A stretch of DNA of 16,966 nucleotides from Lachnospiraceae bacterium (GCA_014804185.1 JAAVAG010000090.1:1-16966); one strand, 5' to 3'; counted from the stretch's first letter, positions 1 through 7,063 are shown. The notes: generated from the sequence alone by a model not told the origin. Numbers and translations: made by a program.

Positions 1-121
1 CCGCCGAAAGAAAGGTCTGTATACTGCAGGCCGCATTTTCCTGCTCTGCCCACTCTTCCACTTCTGTCTGCAGCGCCTCCAGAAGCACCCTGTCATCGTC
101 ACAAATCGCCAAATGCAGCAT
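1..121 (-). CDS. Response regulator receiver domain, N-terminal fragment (LytTR/AgrA-like), cut by window edge
   Basis: The first 40 codons are present and the rest lies beyond base 1. The fragment begins MLHLAICDDD, which is the beta-1 strand plus the acidic pocket (residues 8-10) of a CheY-like receiver domain. The style (hydrophobic strand, CDDD, then a helix rich in L and E) is typical of the LytTR/AgrA group in Clostridia, which senses cell-envelope or peptide signals through a partner histidine kinase. The phospho-acceptor aspartate and the output domain are not in the window, so the subfamily is inferred. The start at 121 is supported by GGAG at 129-132, 7 bases upstream. It is transcribed divergently from the acidic-protein gene at 279. 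Confidence 0.7.
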   Translation of the reverse strand, partial: MLHLAICDDDRVLLEALQTEVEEWAEQENAACSIQTFLSA

Positions 122-154
122 TTCTCTTCTCCAAAACTCGATTTTTGTATCATC

Positions 155-183
155 ATCTTACGAAATAAATCATCTAAAATCAA
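155..183 (-). promoter_or_regulatory. Possible sigma-A promoter for the response regulator gene
   Basis: On the minus strand, TTGATT (183-178) and TAAGAT (160-155) are separated by 17 bases. Each matches 4 of 6 consensus positions. Transcription would begin near 148, leaving a short leader before the start codon at 121. The surrounding DNA is very AT-rich, so chance matches are likely. Confidence 0.35.
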
Positions 184-206
184 TATTTTTTACATATTCC
201 TCTTTT

Positions 207-222
207 CTATTTTGCAAAATAG
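207..222. promoter_or_regulatory. Perfect 16-bp palindrome in the divergent intergenic region, candidate operator
   Basis: CTATTTTGCAAAATAG is a perfect inverted repeat with no spacer. It lies between the divergent response regulator (start 121) and acidic-protein gene (start 279). Homodimeric repressors bind sites of this form, but I do not recognise it as the box of any particular regulator. Nothing ties it to the adjacent response regulator, since LytTR proteins normally bind direct repeats. Confidence 0.4.
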
Positions 223-278
223 TATTAATATATAAGCATATCATATTACACAATGATCTGAAACGAAAGGAGTAACTT

Positions 279-671
279 ATGGCTAAAAAGTTTGGTAAAT
301 TCCTGCTCTTTACCGCCACTGCCAGCGCCGTAGCCGCCGGTGTCTGCTACTATCTGAAGAAAAAGTCCGATGACGACCTTGCCTTTGCCTCGGATGACGA
401 AGAGGATTATGACGACTTCAGCGAGGATCTGGACAACGGGGATGCCTCACGTTCTTATGTATCCCTGTCCAAGGAAACAGAACCCGAGGCAGAAAGCGCC
501 AAGGAGGAAACTGCCGAAGAAAGCGTTTCCGAGGAAGAGAGCATCAAAGAGGAAACCGCCGAAGAAAGCGTTTCCGAGGAAGAGGCTCAAAACGATTTTA
601 CCCCTCTGGCTGATCAGGTGCAGGAAAAGAAAGAAGAACAGGTAGAGGAATTTTTTGACGAAGAGGAATAA
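279..671 (+). CDS. Membrane-anchored, highly acidic low-complexity protein
   Basis: A 130-residue protein of unknown function. Residues 1-7 are basic (MAKKFGK) and 8-25 form a single hydrophobic segment (LLFTATASAVAAGVCYYL), followed by KKK. It is therefore probably an N-terminal membrane anchor. Everything after residue 30 is dominated by Asp and Glu with Ser/Thr and is probably disordered. Residues 75-104 are a 15-residue unit (core EETAEESVSEEE) repeated twice in tandem. Small proteins of this design are common in Lachnospiraceae and usually annotated hypothetical. It has a good ribosome binding site (AAAGGAG, 6 bases before ATG). It is the only plus-strand gene in the window and converges on the MocR gene with a shared terminator. 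If it has a role, an anionic surface or cation-binding tail at the membrane is possible, but that is only a guess. Confidence 0.75.
   Translation: MAKKFGKFLLFTATASAVAAGVCYYLKKKSDDDLAFASDDEEDYDDFSEDLDNGDASRSYVSLSKETEPEAESAKEETAEESVSEEESIKEETAEESVSEEEAQNDFTPLADQVQEKKEEQVEEFFDEEE
501..590 (+). repeat. Tandem 45-bp direct repeat inside the acidic-protein gene
   Basis: Two adjacent 45-bp units lie at 501-545 and 546-590. The first 39 bases of each (501-539 and 546-584) differ only at third codon positions 503/548 and 513/558. The last two codons of each unit differ. Both units encode KEETAEESVSEEE. The near identity at the DNA level indicates recent in-frame duplication. Confidence 0.85.
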
Positions 672-709
672 AACAGCGATACCCCGGCCTGTGAGCCATT
701 CGCTGTTGC

Positions 710-747
710 AAAAAGCATGGCGGATTCATTCCAGCCATGCTTTTTTT
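710..747. terminator. Bidirectional intrinsic terminator between the acidic-protein and MocR genes
   Basis: The stem GCATGGC (715-721) pairs with GCCATGC (734-740). A run of seven T follows at 741-747 on the plus strand, and A at 710-714 gives a T run on the minus strand, so it can stop transcripts from both converging genes. Its right half overlaps the last codons of the MocR gene, which ends at 726. A second inverted repeat, AACAGCGA/TCGCTGTT (672-679 with 700-707), sits just after the plus-strand stop codon. Confidence 0.85.
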
Positions 748-2174
748 AACCTTTCCACACCCCTGCATATCTGATCGGGGCTTAAGTCCCCATATCCCAG
801 TATCACGGTATGAGAATCGGGTCCGCCGTCTTCCGCCTCTTTTATATAGGCGTCCGACATACCGTACACTTTCACGCCCTGCTCCCGCGCTCTGTCCAGA
901 AGCTGTTTTTCACCGCGGCCCCGTCTGGATGTGAGCAGGACATGCAGCCCCGCGTTTTCTCCCGACAGCGCAAACTCTTTCTGAAATGGCCTCAGCTGCT
1001 CCAGCAGTACATCATGTTTCTCCCTGTATATTTTCCTGACCTTATTCAAATACCGCTCAAAATATCCCCCGCCGATAAATTCATTCAGTATGCGCTGATC
1101 GATACGGGACACCGTGGAAGAATAAAAAAAGCACCGCTCCCGGTAAACCTGCAGGAGTCTGTCGGGAAGCACCATGTAACTGACACGGATGGCGGGCGCG
1201 ATGGCCTTGGAGAATGTGCCGATGTAGATCACCTTTCCCATGGCGTCCGACGCCTGCAGCGACGGGATCGGTTTTCCCCGATACCTGAATTCACTGTCGT
1301 AGTCATCCTCGATCAGATACCGCTCCGACTCTTCCCCCGCCCATTTCAGAAGTTCCAGCCGCCTTCCTATGGGCATCACGATACCGGTTGGATACTGATG
1401 GGACGGCATCACATAGGCGGCGGAAGCGCCGGACTTTCCCAGTTCATCCGCTCTCATGCCGCTCTCGTCCATCCCCACCGACACAATGTCATAGCCAAAA
1501 GACCGGAAAATCCGGCAGGCGCGCCGGTAGGACGGATTTTCCATAGCGATACGGATATGGTCTCCCAAAATCTTTTCCAGCAGCATCAGCAGATAATCGT
1601 TTCCCGCCCCTATCACAATCTGCTGCGGGCTGCAGTTTACCCCCCGGGAGGAGTGGAGATATCTGCATATGGTCGCTCTCAGATCCACGTCCCCCTGAGG
1701 CTCCCCCAGCGCAAACAACTCCTGATTGTCATATCCCAGCACATTTCTGGTAATTCTCTGCCATACGCCGAAAGGGAAACCGCTCATATCGATGCCGTTT
1801 GGATAAAAGTCACAGAGAAAGGGATTGTCCATTTTGCTCTCTGCCGCCTTTCCGGCCGCCATCCCTCCACCCTCCTGCCGCCGGACGGCGCCATCCCCCG
1901 CATCCCGCCCGCGGCGCATGACAAACAGTTCCTCTATTCTGCAGACGAAATATCCTTTGTAGGGTCTGGACTCAATATATCCCTCGGAGATCAGCTGTTC
2001 ATAGGCGGCCTCCACCGTATTGCGGGATACCTGCAAATATTCCGCCAGCGCGCGGGTAGAGGGGAGCCGCTCTCCGCAAAGCAGTCTCCCCTCCCTGATC
2101 TCATCTCTGATATGTCCATAAATCTGCTCATAGAGCCGTCTTCCGCCCTGCAGCTTGATCGTCATATCATACAT
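726..2174 (-). CDS. MocR-family regulator: GntR winged helix fused to a PLP-dependent aminotransferase domain
   Basis: A 482-residue two-domain regulator of the MocR/PdxR type. Residues about 10-75 form a GntR winged helix (LPSTRALAEYLQVSRNTVEAAY is the recognition region). A linker of about 40 residues follows, then a fold-type I aminotransferase domain. Visible PLP-site motifs are PSHQYPTG (257-264), EDDYDSEF (289-296) and GTFSK (319-323), where K323 should hold PLP as a Schiff base. Such proteins usually sense PLP or an amino compound and control vitamin B6, GABA or amino acid genes. Many lack real transaminase activity. The start at 2174 has AGGAG 8 bases upstream; an ATG at 2181 abuts the ribosome binding site and is less likely. 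It is the last gene of the purO-glnS transcript, 31 bases after the DUF2225 gene. MocR genes more often sit divergent from their target, so its target is not evident here. Confidence 0.9.
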   Translation of the reverse strand: MYDMTIKLQGGRRLYEQIYGHIRDEIREGRLLCGERLPSTRALAEYLQVSRNTVEAAYEQLISEGYIESRPYKGYFVCRIEELFVMRRGRDAGDGAVRRQEGGGMAAGKAAESKMDNPFLCDFYPNGIDMSGFPFGVWQRITRNVLGYDNQELFALGEPQGDVDLRATICRYLHSSRGVNCSPQQIVIGAGNDYLLMLLEKILGDHIRIAMENPSYRRACRIFRSFGYDIVSVGMDESGMRADELGKSGASAAYVMPSHQYPTGIVMPIGRRLELLKWAGEESERYLIEDDYDSEFRYRGKPIPSLQASDAMGKVIYIGTFSKAIAPAIRVSYMVLPDRLLQVYRERCFFYSSTVSRIDQRILNEFIGGGYFERYLNKVRKIYREKHDVLLEQLRPFQKEFALSGENAGLHVLLTSRRGRGEKQLLDRAREQGVKVYGMSDAYIKEAEDGGPDSHTVILGYGDLSPDQICRGVERLKKAWLE

Positions 2175-2205
2175 ATTTCATACTCCTGTGCGGCACATGT
2201 GCCTG

Positions 2206-3060
2206 CTATCTGTCTTTTTTCAGCGCCGCATTGATCGCCGCCTTCAATTCTCTGGCCTTATCCTTTATCCTGGAATTGGCGGAATGCGATACCAATACCG
2301 CAGAAACCAGCTTGGATGCCGTCTCATACTTCTCAAACCTGACCGCCAGCACAGCCATCAGATAGTCCAGCGTAGTCTCGTCCATACCGCAGATGGGAGT
2401 GGATTCGGTGCTTCTGGCCGACTCAAATCCCTCCAGCGCCGTTTTCAGATACTCGTTCTCATCCGCCTCCATGCTGCTTTTTTTAGCCCGATAGTCGGGC
2501 TCGCTCTCATCCAGACTCTCCTGCCATCCCCGCAGAAGCCATGCGGACTTCAGACAGATATATGCCCGTTCGCTGTTTTTCGCCTTTTTTACGATGGCAC
2601 AGGCAAGCGCCAGCTTATAGCGCTCCATTGCTTCCTCGTATGTGTATGTCTCCCCCGTACTGGGATGAAGTTCCACAATCTGGGATATATTATCCTGAAC
2701 CCACTTGATCTGGCTGGGCAGCAGCGGCTTAAAATATCTGGATAATGCGGAATAGCCGCAAATAGGACACATGATCACATCATATTTTACCGAATCGATT
2801 CCCTCATGTCTCGGACGAAGATCCTCATCCATCCCCTCCAGTCTCGCTCTGCCCGTCTTCATGATCTTGCTGCTGATCTTACTTGCGCATACGGGGCAAT
2901 CAAAGTTTCTGTCATAAATCAGTTCACTCTCGCTGATCTTCGGCTTTTCCGCCGCTTTTGGCATCTGTTCTGCTTTCGGTTTCTCAGGCTCGTCATATAT
3001 TTTGGCTCCCGCCAGCTTTCCAAGCCCAAGATTCGCCAGACTTGACAACAATCCGGACAT
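2206..3060 (-). CDS. DUF2225 family protein (zinc-ribbon-like, probable helical repeat C-terminus)
   Basis: A 284-residue protein that resembles the DUF2225 family of Firmicutes, whose function is unknown. The N-terminus (1-45) is a poorly conserved leader rich in K, P and E. Two cysteine pairs follow: CPVC at 55-58 and CPICGY at 98-103. Together these probably bind one zinc ion. Residues about 115-280 are helical with TPR-like spacing (for example MERYKLALACAIVKKAKN and the A/L-rich C-terminal part). There is no signal peptide or membrane segment, so it should be cytoplasmic. The ribosome binding site GGAGG lies 8 bases before ATG. It sits 47 bases after glnS and 31 before the MocR gene, with no terminator on either side. 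Confidence 0.85.
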   Translation of the reverse strand: MSGLLSSLANLGLGKLAGAKIYDEPEKPKAEQMPKAAEKPKISESELIYDRNFDCPVCASKISSKIMKTGRARLEGMDEDLRPRHEGIDSVKYDVIMCPICGYSALSRYFKPLLPSQIKWVQDNISQIVELHPSTGETYTYEEAMERYKLALACAIVKKAKNSERAYICLKSAWLLRGWQESLDESEPDYRAKKSSMEADENEYLKTALEGFESARSTESTPICGMDETTLDYLMAVLAVRFEKYETASKLVSAVLVSHSANSRIKDKARELKAAINAALKKDR

Positions 3061-3107
3061 AGTAACCCCTCCAATACCTGCTTGATTGTTTACGGAACTC
3101 TCTCTCG

Positions 3108-4814
3108 TTATTTCGGCAGGACAAACGAACTTTTCAGTGACACAATGCGGTTGAACACCGGCGCACCCTCCCGGGAGTCCCTGCTGTCCGCACAGAAAAA
3201 TCCGTTTCGGACAAACTGAAAACTCTCATAGGGCTTTGCATCCGCCAGCGCGGGCTCCACCAGGCTCTCCCGCATCACGGTCAGGGAATTGGGATTCAGA
3301 TTCAGACTGCCGTCCTCATTGTAAACGCCCTTTTCCTCGTCGATGATATTTTCATACAGCCTGGTTTCCACTTTGACTGCCTCATGGGCAGGTACCCAAT
3401 GGATGGTTCCCTTTACTTTCCTGCCGTCCGGGCTGTTGCCGCCTCTGGAATCCGGGTCATAAGTGCAGTGGATCTCCGTCACATTGCCCTGCTTATCTTT
3501 CACGCACCCGGTGCATTTCACAAAGTAGGCGTTCATCAGCCGCACTTCGTTTCCGGGGAACATTCTGAAATATTTTTTCGGAGGTTCCTCCATAAAGTCA
3601 TCCCGTTCAATATAAAGTTCTCTTCCAAAGGGCACCATCCGGCTGCCCAGAGATTCGTTTTCCAGATTGTTGGGAATCTCCAGCATTTCCTCTCCCTCGG
3701 GATAATTGTCAATGACCAGCTTCACCGGATCAAGCACCGCCATCATGCGCGGCCGTTTCAGCTTCAGATCCTCGCGGATGCAGTACTCCAGCATGGCGTA
3801 ATCCACAGAGGAATTGCTCTTGGATATCCCGCACAGATCCACAAACAGCTTGATGGACTCCGGTGTAAAGCCCCGCCTGCGCAGCGCGGCAATGGACACC
3901 AGCCTTGGATCGTCCCAGCCGTCCACAATTCCCTCCTCCACCAGTTTCTTGATATATCTCTTCCCCGTCACCACATTGGTCAGATACAGCTTTGCAAACT
4001 CAATCTGCTTGGGAGGATGGGGATATTCCAGTTCTCTTACCACCCAGTCGTAGAGCGGCCTGTGATCTTCGAATTCCAGCGTACAGATGGAATGCGTGAT
4101 CCCCTCGATGGCATCCTCAATGGGATGCGCAAAATCGTACATCGGATAAATACACCACTTATCCCCCGTGTTGTGATGCGTCATATGCGCCACCCGGTAT
4201 ATGACCGGATCCCGCATATTGATATTGGGGGAAGCCATATCGATCTTTGCCCGCAGCACTTTCTCGCCGTCGGCATATTTGCCCTCTTTCATCTCCTCAA
4301 ACAGCCGCAGATTTTCCTCCATGCTCCTGCTGCTTCCGGGATCCTCCCGTCCGGGCTCCGTCAGGCTGCCGCGGTATTCCCGGATCTCGTCGGCGCTCAG
4401 ATCGGACACATAGGCTTTTCCCTTTCGGATCAGCTTTACCGCCGCCTCATACATCTCCCCGAAATAGTCGGAGGCAAAAAACAGGCGGTCTTCCCAGTCC
4501 GCACCCAGCCATGCGATATCCTCCTTGATGGATTCCACAAACTCCTCTTTCTCCTTGGTGGGGTTGGTGTCGTCAAAACGCATGTTAAATTTGCCGCCAT
4601 ACTGTTTGGCCAGTCCGTAGTTCAGCAAAATGCTCTTGGCATGCCCGATATGCAGATAGCCGTTGGGTTCCGGCGGAAAACGGGTGTGTACGGTGTCACA
4701 GACTCCCTCCGCCAGATCCTTGTCTATGATCTGTTCGATAAAATTCCTGGATACGGTTTCTTTCTTTTCTTCCTCTGTCACTGTTTTCTCGATATCACTC
4801 ATACTGCTTTTCAT
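3108..4814 (-). CDS. glnS: Glutamine--tRNA ligase (GlnRS)
   Basis: This class I aminoacyl-tRNA synthetase charges tRNA-Gln directly with glutamine. It has 568 residues, close to the usual 550-570. The Rossmann core carries PPEPNGYLHIGHAKS (HIGH at 55-58) and the Gln-recognition segment RFDDTNP (79-85). The later part, including VPFGRELYIERDDF and NRIVSLKSSF, is the beta-barrel anticodon-binding region. The second ATP-binding signature is atypical: where E. coli GlnRS has VMSKR, this has VVTGKR (281-286), keeping K285 but losing the serine. I associate this variant with many clostridial GlnRS proteins, so it is probably functional. The start at 4814 has AGGA 5 bases away; ATG at 4802 is an alternative. 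It begins 14 bases after the AICAR transformylase gene, which makes cotranscription with the purine genes very likely. Confidence 0.97.
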   Translation of the reverse strand: MKSSMSDIEKTVTEEEKKETVSRNFIEQIIDKDLAEGVCDTVHTRFPPEPNGYLHIGHAKSILLNYGLAKQYGGKFNMRFDDTNPTKEKEEFVESIKEDIAWLGADWEDRLFFASDYFGEMYEAAVKLIRKGKAYVSDLSADEIREYRGSLTEPGREDPGSSRSMEENLRLFEEMKEGKYADGEKVLRAKIDMASPNINMRDPVIYRVAHMTHHNTGDKWCIYPMYDFAHPIEDAIEGITHSICTLEFEDHRPLYDWVVRELEYPHPPKQIEFAKLYLTNVVTGKRYIKKLVEEGIVDGWDDPRLVSIAALRRRGFTPESIKLFVDLCGISKSNSSVDYAMLEYCIREDLKLKRPRMMAVLDPVKLVIDNYPEGEEMLEIPNNLENESLGSRMVPFGRELYIERDDFMEEPPKKYFRMFPGNEVRLMNAYFVKCTGCVKDKQGNVTEIHCTYDPDSRGGNSPDGRKVKGTIHWVPAHEAVKVETRLYENIIDEEKGVYNEDGSLNLNPNSLTVMRESLVEPALADAKPYESFQFVRNGFFCADSRDSREGAPVFNRIVSLKSSFVLPK

Positions 4815-4828
4815 GCCCTTCCTGTTGT

Positions 4829-6007
4829 TTAGTGATGGAACAGACGGATTCCCGTAAATGCCATCGCCATATTGTATTTGTCACAGCACTCTATGACCAG
4901 ATCATCCCGCACGGATCCGCCCGGCTGCGCGATATATTTTACCCCGCTCTTATGGGCGCGCTCAATATTGTCCGCAAACGGGAAGAATGCGTCCGAGCCC
5001 AGCGTGACATCCTGCATCTGATCCAGCCACGCGCGCTTTTCCTCTCTGGTGAACACCTGGGGCTTTACCTTAAAGATTCTCTCCCAGGCGCCGTCCGCCA
5101 GGACATCCATATAGTCCTCCCCGATATAATTGTCGATGGCGTTATCTCTGTCGGCCCTGCCCAGACCGTCTGCAAACTGCAGTCCCAGCACCCTGGGCGA
5201 CTGGCGCAGGAACCAGTTGTCCGCCTTGCTGCCCGCCAGCCTGGTGCAGTGCACCCTGGACTGCTGCCCGGCCCCGATGCCGATGGCCTGCCCGTCCTTT
5301 ACAAAGCAAACGGAATTGGACTGGGTATATTTCAGCGTGATCAGCGCAATTTTCATATCGATCAGCGCGGACTCCGGTATTTCCTTATTCTGCGTCACAA
5401 TGTTGGAGAGCAGGTCTCCGTCTATATCCAGTTCGTTTCTCCCCTGTTCAAACGTAATTCCGTATACCTGCTTCTTCTCCACGGGTGCGGGAACATAGGA
5501 CTCCTCTATCTGAATCACATTGTATGCGCCTTTCTTCTTGGCTTTCAGCATCTCCAGCGCTTCCTCCGTGTAACCGGGAGCAATCACCCCGTCGGATACC
5601 TCGCGCTTGATCAGCCTTGCCGTATCCGCGTCACACACGTCAGAGAGGGCAATAAAGTCTCCGAAAGAAGACATTCTGTCCGCGCCTCTGGCCCTGGCAT
5701 AGGCACAGGCCAGGGGAGAAAGTTCTCCCAGATCATCCACCCAGTAAATTTTTGCCAGCGTCTCCGTCAGCGGAAGCCCTACCGCCGCGCCCGCGGGAGA
5801 CACGTGTTTAAAGGAAGTCGCCGCGGGAAGTCCGGTGGCTGCCTTCAGTTCCTTTACAAGCTGCCAGCCGTTAAAAGCATCCAGAAAATTGATATACCCC
5901 GGCCTGCCGTTTAACACGGTCACCGGAAGTTCGCTGCCATCCTCCATGTAGATTCGTGAGGGTTTCTGATTCGGGTTGCATCCGTATTTTAATTCGATCT
6001 CTTTCAT
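4829..6007 (-). CDS. purH: Free-standing AICAR transformylase (PurH C-terminal-type domain)
   Basis: It transfers a formyl group from 10-formyl-tetrahydrofolate to AICAR (ZMP) to give FAICAR, the ninth step of purine synthesis. At 392 residues it is shorter than bifunctional PurH (about 520) and lacks the N-terminal MGS-like IMP cyclohydrolase domain. It starts directly with the transformylase entry motif LKYGCNPNQKPSRIY (6-20). The catalytic Lys-His pair is K67-H68 in SFKHVSPAGAAVG. Later motifs are YTQSNSVCFVKDGQ, GIGAGQQSRVHCTRLA and the folate-site segment SDAFFPFADN. The missing cyclohydrolase step is supplied by purO immediately upstream (74-base gap). Both are under the ZTP riboswitch, whose ligand is derived from this enzyme's substrate. 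The ribosome binding site before ATG at 6007 is only moderate. Confidence 0.95.
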   Translation of the reverse strand: MKEIELKYGCNPNQKPSRIYMEDGSELPVTVLNGRPGYINFLDAFNGWQLVKELKAATGLPAATSFKHVSPAGAAVGLPLTETLAKIYWVDDLGELSPLACAYARARGADRMSSFGDFIALSDVCDADTARLIKREVSDGVIAPGYTEEALEMLKAKKKGAYNVIQIEESYVPAPVEKKQVYGITFEQGRNELDIDGDLLSNIVTQNKEIPESALIDMKIALITLKYTQSNSVCFVKDGQAIGIGAGQQSRVHCTRLAGSKADNWFLRQSPRVLGLQFADGLGRADRDNAIDNYIGEDYMDVLADGAWERIFKVKPQVFTREEKRAWLDQMQDVTLGSDAFFPFADNIERAHKSGVKYIAQPGGSVRDDLVIECCDKYNMAMAFTGIRLFHH

Positions 6008-6081
6008 CTATATGATCCGCCTTTCCTTATCGTCTCCCGCGCTGGCCGTCATCGGTTCCCCGGCCGTGCCCCAGGATGCGC

Positions 6082-6789
6082 TCAGCAATTCTTGTTTATG
6101 ATCCTGGTCTCATATTGTCCGGTGGCGATGTCAATATACCGGACAAACAGAGAAACCTTATTTTCCTCGTTCAGAGAACTCCACAGCATCTCTGTAAACG
6201 CGTCCATATCGTCCATCATGCCCACCGTCCTGGGTTCCCCCTCAAAGCTGGGCAGCGGACTGCCGTCCCTCATATAGGTGTGGATAAAATGTCCCTCCCC
6301 CGGAGCAGGATTTTCATAGGTGTAGGTGAACCGGCTGCAGTACTGCGGCCTGCCGTCGTCGCTCTTTAAAATGGACAGCGCATAGCCGTATTCCCCGCCT
6401 GCCACATGCAGGATACCGGAAATGCGCGGTGTATAATTGGGCCCGTCCGGTTCAAACCGGCGGCTGCGCAGCGCCTGTTCAAAGGTAAGACCGTTTTCCA
6501 GTCCCTCACAGATGGTATCCGTCTGATCTCCGTTTGTCACAATCGTCTGACTGCCCAGCACTCTCACCGGCGCATAAATGATCAGGCTGGGATCCTCCAG
6601 TTTGGACGGATCAAAAGCCTGCGTGCGGATTCCCTCGCCCTCCTCCACAAATATGCGGTTGCGGCTGTTTACGCTTCTGCCCATGATAAAATAGGCCGCC
6701 GCGGCTTTTGTCCTGTCGGGCGTCCTCCCGATCACGATCCCCCTGCCGGGATAAGAATTGTTTTTCAGTTCCTGCTTTAGTGATATCAT
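6082..6789 (-). CDS. purO: IMP cyclohydrolase, PurO type
   Basis: It closes the ring of FAICAR to form IMP, the last step of de novo purine synthesis. This is the PurO family (NTN-hydrolase-like fold) first known from archaea, not the PurH N-terminal domain. Family features include SYPGRGIVIGRTPDR (12-26) followed by AYFIMGRSVNSRNR (32-45), and a C-terminal half with YTYENPAPGEGHFIHTY. The length is 235 residues. I chose ATG at 6789 because GGAGG lies about 10 bases upstream and the conserved sequence begins there. The open frame extends to 6858, but those extra 23 residues fall in the untranslated leader. It is the first gene after the ZTP riboswitch and precedes the separate AICAR transformylase, so the two together replace bifunctional PurH. 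Confidence 0.92.
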   Translation of the reverse strand: MISLKQELKNNSYPGRGIVIGRTPDRTKAAAAYFIMGRSVNSRNRIFVEEGEGIRTQAFDPSKLEDPSLIIYAPVRVLGSQTIVTNGDQTDTICEGLENGLTFEQALRSRRFEPDGPNYTPRISGILHVAGGEYGYALSILKSDDGRPQYCSRFTYTYENPAPGEGHFIHTYMRDGSPLPSFEGEPRTVGMMDDMDAFTEMLWSSLNEENKVSLFVRYIDIATGQYETRIINKNC

Positions 6790-6890
6790 TTTCTCTTTCC
6801 CTCCGTTCCGGCGCGCATGCAGCGGACCTGTCCGACTGTCAGAATCACCAGGCTGCAAAATCTCTCATGCCGCAAAGATTCCTGTATACG

Positions 6891-6935
6891 AAAAACGCCC
6901 GGGCGCACCACAGTAATATCGTGTGCACCCAGGCG
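6891..6935 (-). terminator. Riboswitch-controlled intrinsic terminator upstream of purO
   Basis: On the minus strand, CGCCTGGGTGCACAC (6935-6921) pairs with GTGGTGCGCCCGGGCG with one bulge and two G-U pairs. TTTTT follows at 6895-6891. The 5' arm contains CCTGGG, which also belongs to the conserved 3' strand of the ZTP aptamer. The aptamer fold and the terminator are therefore mutually exclusive. Ligand binding should block the terminator and allow transcription into purO. Confidence 0.88.
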
Positions 6936-7024
6936 GTCGGCATCCAACATTTTATTACGCTCCCTGTGGGTATTCCCACACCGGCTCCTGCCCTGCGGCA
7001 GACCTCCGTTTCCGCCAGTCGCGT
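6923..7024 (-). promoter_or_regulatory. ZTP (pfl) riboswitch aptamer
   Basis: Read on the minus strand, it contains the conserved blocks of the pfl/ZTP motif in order. These are GACTGGCG (7020-7013), a hairpin TGTGGG-AATA-CCCACA, GGGAGCG (6964-6958) and CCGACCGCCTGGGTGC (6940-6925). ZTP riboswitches bind ZMP/ZTP, which builds up when 10-formyl-folate is scarce, and typically turn on purine and one-carbon genes. Here it precedes purO and AICAR transformylase, which remove ZMP. The overlapping terminator indicates an ON switch acting on transcription. Together with the leader (6790-6890) and the promoter, it fills the roughly 308-base gap between purO and the TPR gene. Confidence 0.93.
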
Positions 7025-7033
7025 ATCATGTTT

Positions 7034-7063
7034 ATACTAACATGACTGTCGGGGGGATTTCAA
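7034..7063 (-). promoter_or_regulatory. Sigma-A promoter of the ZTP riboswitch / purO operon
   Basis: TTGAAA (7063-7058) and TAGTAT (7039-7034) are 18 bases apart, with an extended -10 TG at 7042-7041. The predicted transcription start near 7027 falls immediately before the riboswitch aptamer, which supports this assignment. The promoter begins only about 35 bases after the stop codon of the preceding TPR gene. Confidence 0.75.

Noticed and set aside
672..707. Separate terminator made by the AACAGCGA/TCGCTGTT inverted repeat
   Set aside because: No T run follows it on the plus strand, and the adjacent hairpin at 710-747 is a much better terminator.
810..2234. Plus-strand open frame of 474 codons opposite the MocR gene
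   Set aside because: The minus-strand gene has full GntR and aminotransferase motifs and a ribosome binding site. The plus frame has none and runs through the regulator gene and its start region.
3384..4832. Long plus-strand open frame (482 codons) opposite glnS
   Set aside because: It lies antisense to a complete, motif-rich GlnRS gene and its translation has no recognisable domain. High-GC third positions leave the opposite strand open.
6790..6858. N-terminal extension of purO by 23 codons
   Set aside because: The extension lies upstream of a good GGAGG site, is not like the family N-terminus, and falls in the riboswitch leader.
6708..7040. Plus-strand open frames through the purO start and riboswitch region
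   Set aside because: They cross the minus-strand aptamer, terminator and promoter, and encode nothing recognisable.
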